From NCBI RefSeq assembly GCF_910585425.1, contig NZ_CAJUCP010000057.1, positions 1 through 35,944 on the forward strand: a DNA stretch of 35,944 bases, given 5' to 3'. Below, piece by piece: positions 32,787 through 35,944 of the stretch. The notes under the pieces are model-generated. The model was not told the DNA's origin and made no database searches. It saw only the letters and a list, made by a program, of their open reading frames with translations. The DNA is from an uncultured Acetatifactor sp. (GTDB taxonomy: Bacteria > Bacillota > Clostridia > Lachnospirales > Lachnospiraceae). Made by a program: the position numbers and the translations under genes. How positions within the stretch are numbered: position 1 is the first letter of the stretch; each line of letters opens with the position of its first letter.

Positions 32787-34424
32787 CTATCCCTCCATCC
32801 TGTGCAGAATCTCCCCGCGCCCCAGAAGGGACGCTTCCAGCCTCCTGCCCTTGAAAACCCGTACCTCTTCCACAAAACACTCCGCCATCTGCCTGTCCAA
32901 CTTTCCGGCCGACAGCCACTTCCTAAGCCGTGCCTCCGCCGTTCCCCGGCCGGCCTTCCCGCACTTCTCCATCTCCCGGAGCAGCCGTTCCCTCTCCTGC
33001 CCCAGCTTCTCCTTCCGCCCAAGAAACTCCTTCCGCATCAGCAGATAATCCCCATTGTCCAGAATCCCGTCCGCAGCGTCCTGATACAAATCAGCCAGCT
33101 TCACGTCCAGCCCTTTCAGCTCCCGCTCCGCCTTCCGCACCTCCGCTTCCAGAGACTCCCGCTCCACAGGCATGTCCCCGTCCACGGAAATCCCCTCTTT
33201 CAGCATCTGCCGGATACACTCCTTTATCTCCCCAAGCACAAACCTCTCCACCTCTGCCTTGTCCACCCTGTCCTTATTCATACAGACGGCAGAACGCAGC
33301 GTCTGGTATCCCCGGCAGTAATACACCCTCGTCACCTTCCCGCCCCGCATGGTCTGGGAAAGGTTGAAAGTCTTCCCGCAGTGCCCGCACCGCATATACC
33401 CTTTCAGGTAATTCTCTTCCTTATGCTCACTGACCCGGCTCTTCTCCCGCCTCTCCGCCTGTTCCCTCTGCCTCTCTTCCAGAATCCCCTGCACCCGGAA
33501 AAACAGCTCCCTGTCCACCACCGGCTCATGGGTATCCTCCGCCACGATCCACTCCGACTTATCCGTATGGTACTTGGGAATATTATTGCACAGCTCCTGC
33601 CGCTCCTTCCCCTGCACCATGTCCCCGATATACGCCCGGTTCATAAGGATAGTCCTCACCGCAGACCTGCCCCACCGGGAATCCTTATAACGCTCCGACT
33701 TCGTAACCCCGATCCGGTAACGGTACTTCCTCGGGCAGTCAATCCCGTCCCCATCCAGTATCCGCACGATCTTATCTATGCTCACCCCGTCCGCATACAG
33801 CCGGAAAATCCTGCGCACTACCGGGGCCGCCTTCCCGTCCACTACAAACCTGTTCTTATTTTCCTTTGATTTCAGATACCCATAAGGAGCCACCATCCCG
33901 ATAAACTCCCCGTTCCTCTGCTTCGTCCGGAAAGCCGAAATAATCTTCCTGGAAATATCCCTGGAATAAACATCATTCACCAGATTCTTGACAGAAGCCA
34001 CCATGGCCCCCATCCCGTCACCGTTTCCCGTGTCAAACCCGTCCGTCACCGCCACCAGCCGGATATCCAAGAAAGAAAACACGTTCTCAATCAGATTCCC
34101 CGTCTCAATATAATTCCTCCCAAGCCGGGAAAGGTCCTTCACCACGATACAGTCAACCTTTCCCCTCTTTGCATCCTCCATCAGCCGCAGAAACCCTGGG
34201 CGCTCATAATTTGTCCCCGTATAACCAAAATCCGTATACGTCCCCGCCAGCACCATATCCCCCCGGCCTTCCACAAACGCTTCCAGGAAGTACACCTGCG
34301 TCTCCAACGTATCCTCTCCGCTGGCCTCATTGGACAGCCTCGCATAGATACCAGCCTTAAAAATCCCTCTCTCTGCCGGAGCCGCCGCTTCCGCAGCTCC
34401 AGCAATCCTGCTCTTCCTCGCCAT
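32787..34424 (-). CDS. Large serine recombinase 2
   Basis: Recombinase of 545 residues, apparently intact. The catalytic serine is S31 in AGIYARLSNE; DLSRLGRNYIETGN carries the active-site arginines. Then come the recombinase domain (PYGYLKSKENKNRFVVDGKAAPVVRRIF), the zinc ribbon (MRCGHCGKTF and Cys partners) and a coiled coil. The ATG directly abuts the TAG of recombinase 1, with GGGAGGTCTCATAG as ribosome binding site, so translation is coupled. The three recombinases differ in sequence and are not recent duplicates. Confidence 0.92.
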   Translation of the reverse strand: MARKSRIAGAAEAAAPAERGIFKAGIYARLSNEASGEDTLETQVYFLEAFVEGRGDMVLAGTYTDFGYTGTNYERPGFLRLMEDAKRGKVDCIVVKDLSRLGRNYIETGNLIENVFSFLDIRLVAVTDGFDTGNGDGMGAMVASVKNLVNDVYSRDISRKIISAFRTKQRNGEFIGMVAPYGYLKSKENKNRFVVDGKAAPVVRRIFRLYADGVSIDKIVRILDGDGIDCPRKYRYRIGVTKSERYKDSRWGRSAVRTILMNRAYIGDMVQGKERQELCNNIPKYHTDKSEWIVAEDTHEPVVDRELFFRVQGILEERQREQAERREKSRVSEHKEENYLKGYMRCGHCGKTFNLSQTMRGGKVTRVYYCRGYQTLRSAVCMNKDRVDKAEVERFVLGEIKECIRQMLKEGISVDGDMPVERESLEAEVRKAERELKGLDVKLADLYQDAADGILDNGDYLLMRKEFLGRKEKLGQERERLLREMEKCGKAGRGTAEARLRKWLSAGKLDRQMAECFVEEVRVFKGRRLEASLLGRGEILHRMEG

Positions 34425-35886
34425 CTATGAGACCTCCCTTCCGTCCGCTCCCGGAAGGCTTCCCGCGCCCTCCGCAAGCTCCACCGCTTCCCGATACCGG
34501 TCCTCATACCGGAACCGCACCTCAATCCGCTTATCCTCAAACACCCTTATCTCTTCAATCAATTCCACGGCCACTCCGCGCACCAGAGAACGGATGCCCT
34601 TATTCTTCACAAAACCTTCAATCCACTCATGCCGCTTCCCCTCCCTCCGGGCAAGCCTCTCCGCCTCCTGCCTAAGCTGCCCCGCAGAAGCAAGCGCCGC
34701 CTTCCGCCTGCCCTCAAACTCCTGCCGGATAGCGGCATATTCCTCCCTGGTGATCAGCCCGTCTTTCAGGTCCTCATAAGCCGACACTTTCAGCCGCTCA
34801 TACTTCCCGGCCTCTTCCTCCATCTGCACCATGCGCGCCTCCAGACGCCTCACGTCCGCATCCTGCATGGGCAGCGTTTCGATATAGTTCAGGATATCCC
34901 TCAACTCCGCCAGCCGGTCAATATGGCACCGCAGGCTTTCCGTCACCGCCTCCGTCAGTTCCTCTTCCCTTATCCGGTGCCCCGTGCAGACGCCCTCCCG
35001 CTTATTGGCGGAGCACATATAATACACATACTTCCTCCCCGCCACCGTGGACACCTTCCGGGACATCTGCCGCCCGCAGTCCCCGCAGACCGCAATGCCT
35101 GAGAACAGATACACATGCCCCTTATCCGGCGCAACCCTGGTATCCTTCAAAAGAAGCCCCTGCACCGTGTCAAATTCCTCCCTGGGGATGATCGCCTCAA
35201 ACGCATCCTCGATACGCACCCAGTCCGCCTCGTCCTTCAAAACAGCCTTCTTCACCTTATAGTTCGGCGTGGTGGACTTCCCCTGGACCAGCGTGCCCGT
35301 ATAGCACTCATTGGACAGTATCCGGGACACCGCCACGGCGCTCCACCGCATCGCCTTCCCCGTCCGGAACTTCGCCCGGTATCTGCTCCCGCAGCTCTCC
35401 TTATACGCCGCCGGGCACAGCACCCCCGTCCGGTTCAGCCGGTCCGCAATCCCCTGCTGGCTCATGCCCGCCCGCTTCCATGCAAAAATATCCCTGACCA
35501 CCTTCGCCGCATACTCGTCCACCATAAGACGGTTATGGTCCCTTTCGTCCTTCTGATACCCGAACACGGCAAAAGATCCGATAAACTCCCCTTTCCTCCG
35601 CTTAATATCCAGATGGCTCCTGATCTTAATGGAAATGTCCCGGCAGTAAGCGTCATTGATCAGATTTTTGAACGGAATCACAATCTCGTCCGTCTGCGAC
35701 TTCCCCGCCAGGCTGTCATATCCGTCATTGACCGCAATAAACCGCACCCCCAGCATAGGAAAAATCTTCTCAATATACCTGCCGGACTCAATATAGTTCC
35801 TCCCGAACCGGGACAGGTCCTTGACCACCACGCAGTCCACCTTCCCCTGCCGGATATCCTCCAGCATCAGCCGGAAAGCCGGGCGC
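34425..35886 (-). pseudogene. Large serine recombinase 1, N-terminus lost
   Basis: The recombinase frame is recognisable from FERPAFRLMLEDI onward: DLSRFGRNYIESG, NDGYDSLAGKSQTDEI, YCRDISIKIRSHL, a recombinase domain (FGYQKDERDHNRLMVDEYAA), a zinc ribbon (AVCGDCGRQMS) and a coiled coil. The first part of the resolvase domain, with the catalytic serine and the usual DGYSGTN lead-in, is missing. In its place stands AT-rich sequence encoding KYRYLTSA. The frame stays open upstream to 35936, but that part is not recombinase. Catalysis by this protein alone is not expected unless the gene is completed by DNA rearrangement. Its stop abuts recombinase 2. Confidence 0.8.
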
Positions 35887-35944
35887 TCAAAAGCTGACGT
35901 TAGATAACGATACTTTTGAAAACACTGGAAAATCAAGGTTTTTC
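35887..35944. other. AT-rich sequence joined to the truncated recombinase
   Basis: The last 58 bases change abruptly from GC-rich recombinase code to AT-rich sequence of unknown origin. Probably the end of another inserted element or a rearrangement joint; too short to identify. Confidence 0.5.

Noticed and set aside
31715..33869. Plus-strand open frames opposite the recombinases
   Set aside because: Pro/His/Leu-rich translations complementary to well-supported recombinase genes.
1..35944. CRISPR arrays, tRNA and rRNA genes
   Set aside because: No regularly spaced direct repeats and no tRNA- or rRNA-like stretches were seen.

Overview
The window looks like a chromosomal segment from an anaerobic Firmicute of the class Clostridia, most likely a Lachnospiraceae-type gut bacterium. 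The reasons are strong GGAGG-type ribosome binding sites, a GerMN lipoprotein, OmpR-type two-component systems of clostridial character, a tandem set of large serine recombinases, and a rather GC-rich core carrying AT-rich imported blocks. The genus is inferred from gene style only; there is no rRNA or tRNA here. Every gene I can support lies on the minus strand. The long plus-strand open frames are reverse-complement shadows of GC-rich genes.

Region by region, from left to right. (1) 81-4716 is an AT-rich surface-polysaccharide block: family 2 glycosyltransferase, NAD-dependent epimerase, IspD/TarI-like CTP transferase, LicD-type phosphotransferase and DUF4422 glycosyltransferase. It is transcribed leftward from an AbiEi-like regulator gene (4722-5444). 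(2) 5445-5875 has no gene but holds two 34-nt palindromes that are exact reverse complements of each other and flank a possible promoter. (3) 5876-8968 encodes a 1030-residue TetM/EF-G-type GTPase fused to a C-terminal NYN (YacP/Rae1-like) nuclease domain, followed by a 120-bp MITE-like element. (4) 9321-20240 holds comEC, an ABC exporter (permease and ATPase) with its own response regulator and kinase, then a second regulator/kinase pair between a GerMN lipoprotein and a comEA-like gene. (5) 20494-26582 holds a small DMT-type transporter, an orphan extracellular solute-binding protein, and arginine biosynthesis genes argD, argB and argJ with a NUDIX gene inserted; argC is absent. (6) 26669-28861 holds an AAA ATPase with a 47-codon downstream ORF, a GNAT acetyltransferase and a PNPOx-like flavoprotein. 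(7) 28966-35944 is a mobile-element region: a fic gene cut just before its DGNGR motif, an AT-rich TIR-domain gene, a metallophosphoesterase and three tightly coupled large serine recombinase genes. The first of these has lost its catalytic N-terminus near the right edge.

How the parts work together: the left block probably builds a phospho-polyol or phosphocholine-decorated cell-surface polymer. The middle encodes envelope sensing and export plus DNA-uptake-type proteins. The arginine genes supply N-acetylated ornithine intermediates. The right end is an integrative element carrying a probable TIR NADase-type defence gene. The strongest candidates for something undescribed are the GTPase-NYN fusion, the AbiEi-headed polysaccharide operon with mirrored palindromes, and the TIR protein with an unrecognised C-terminal half next to a metallophosphoesterase.
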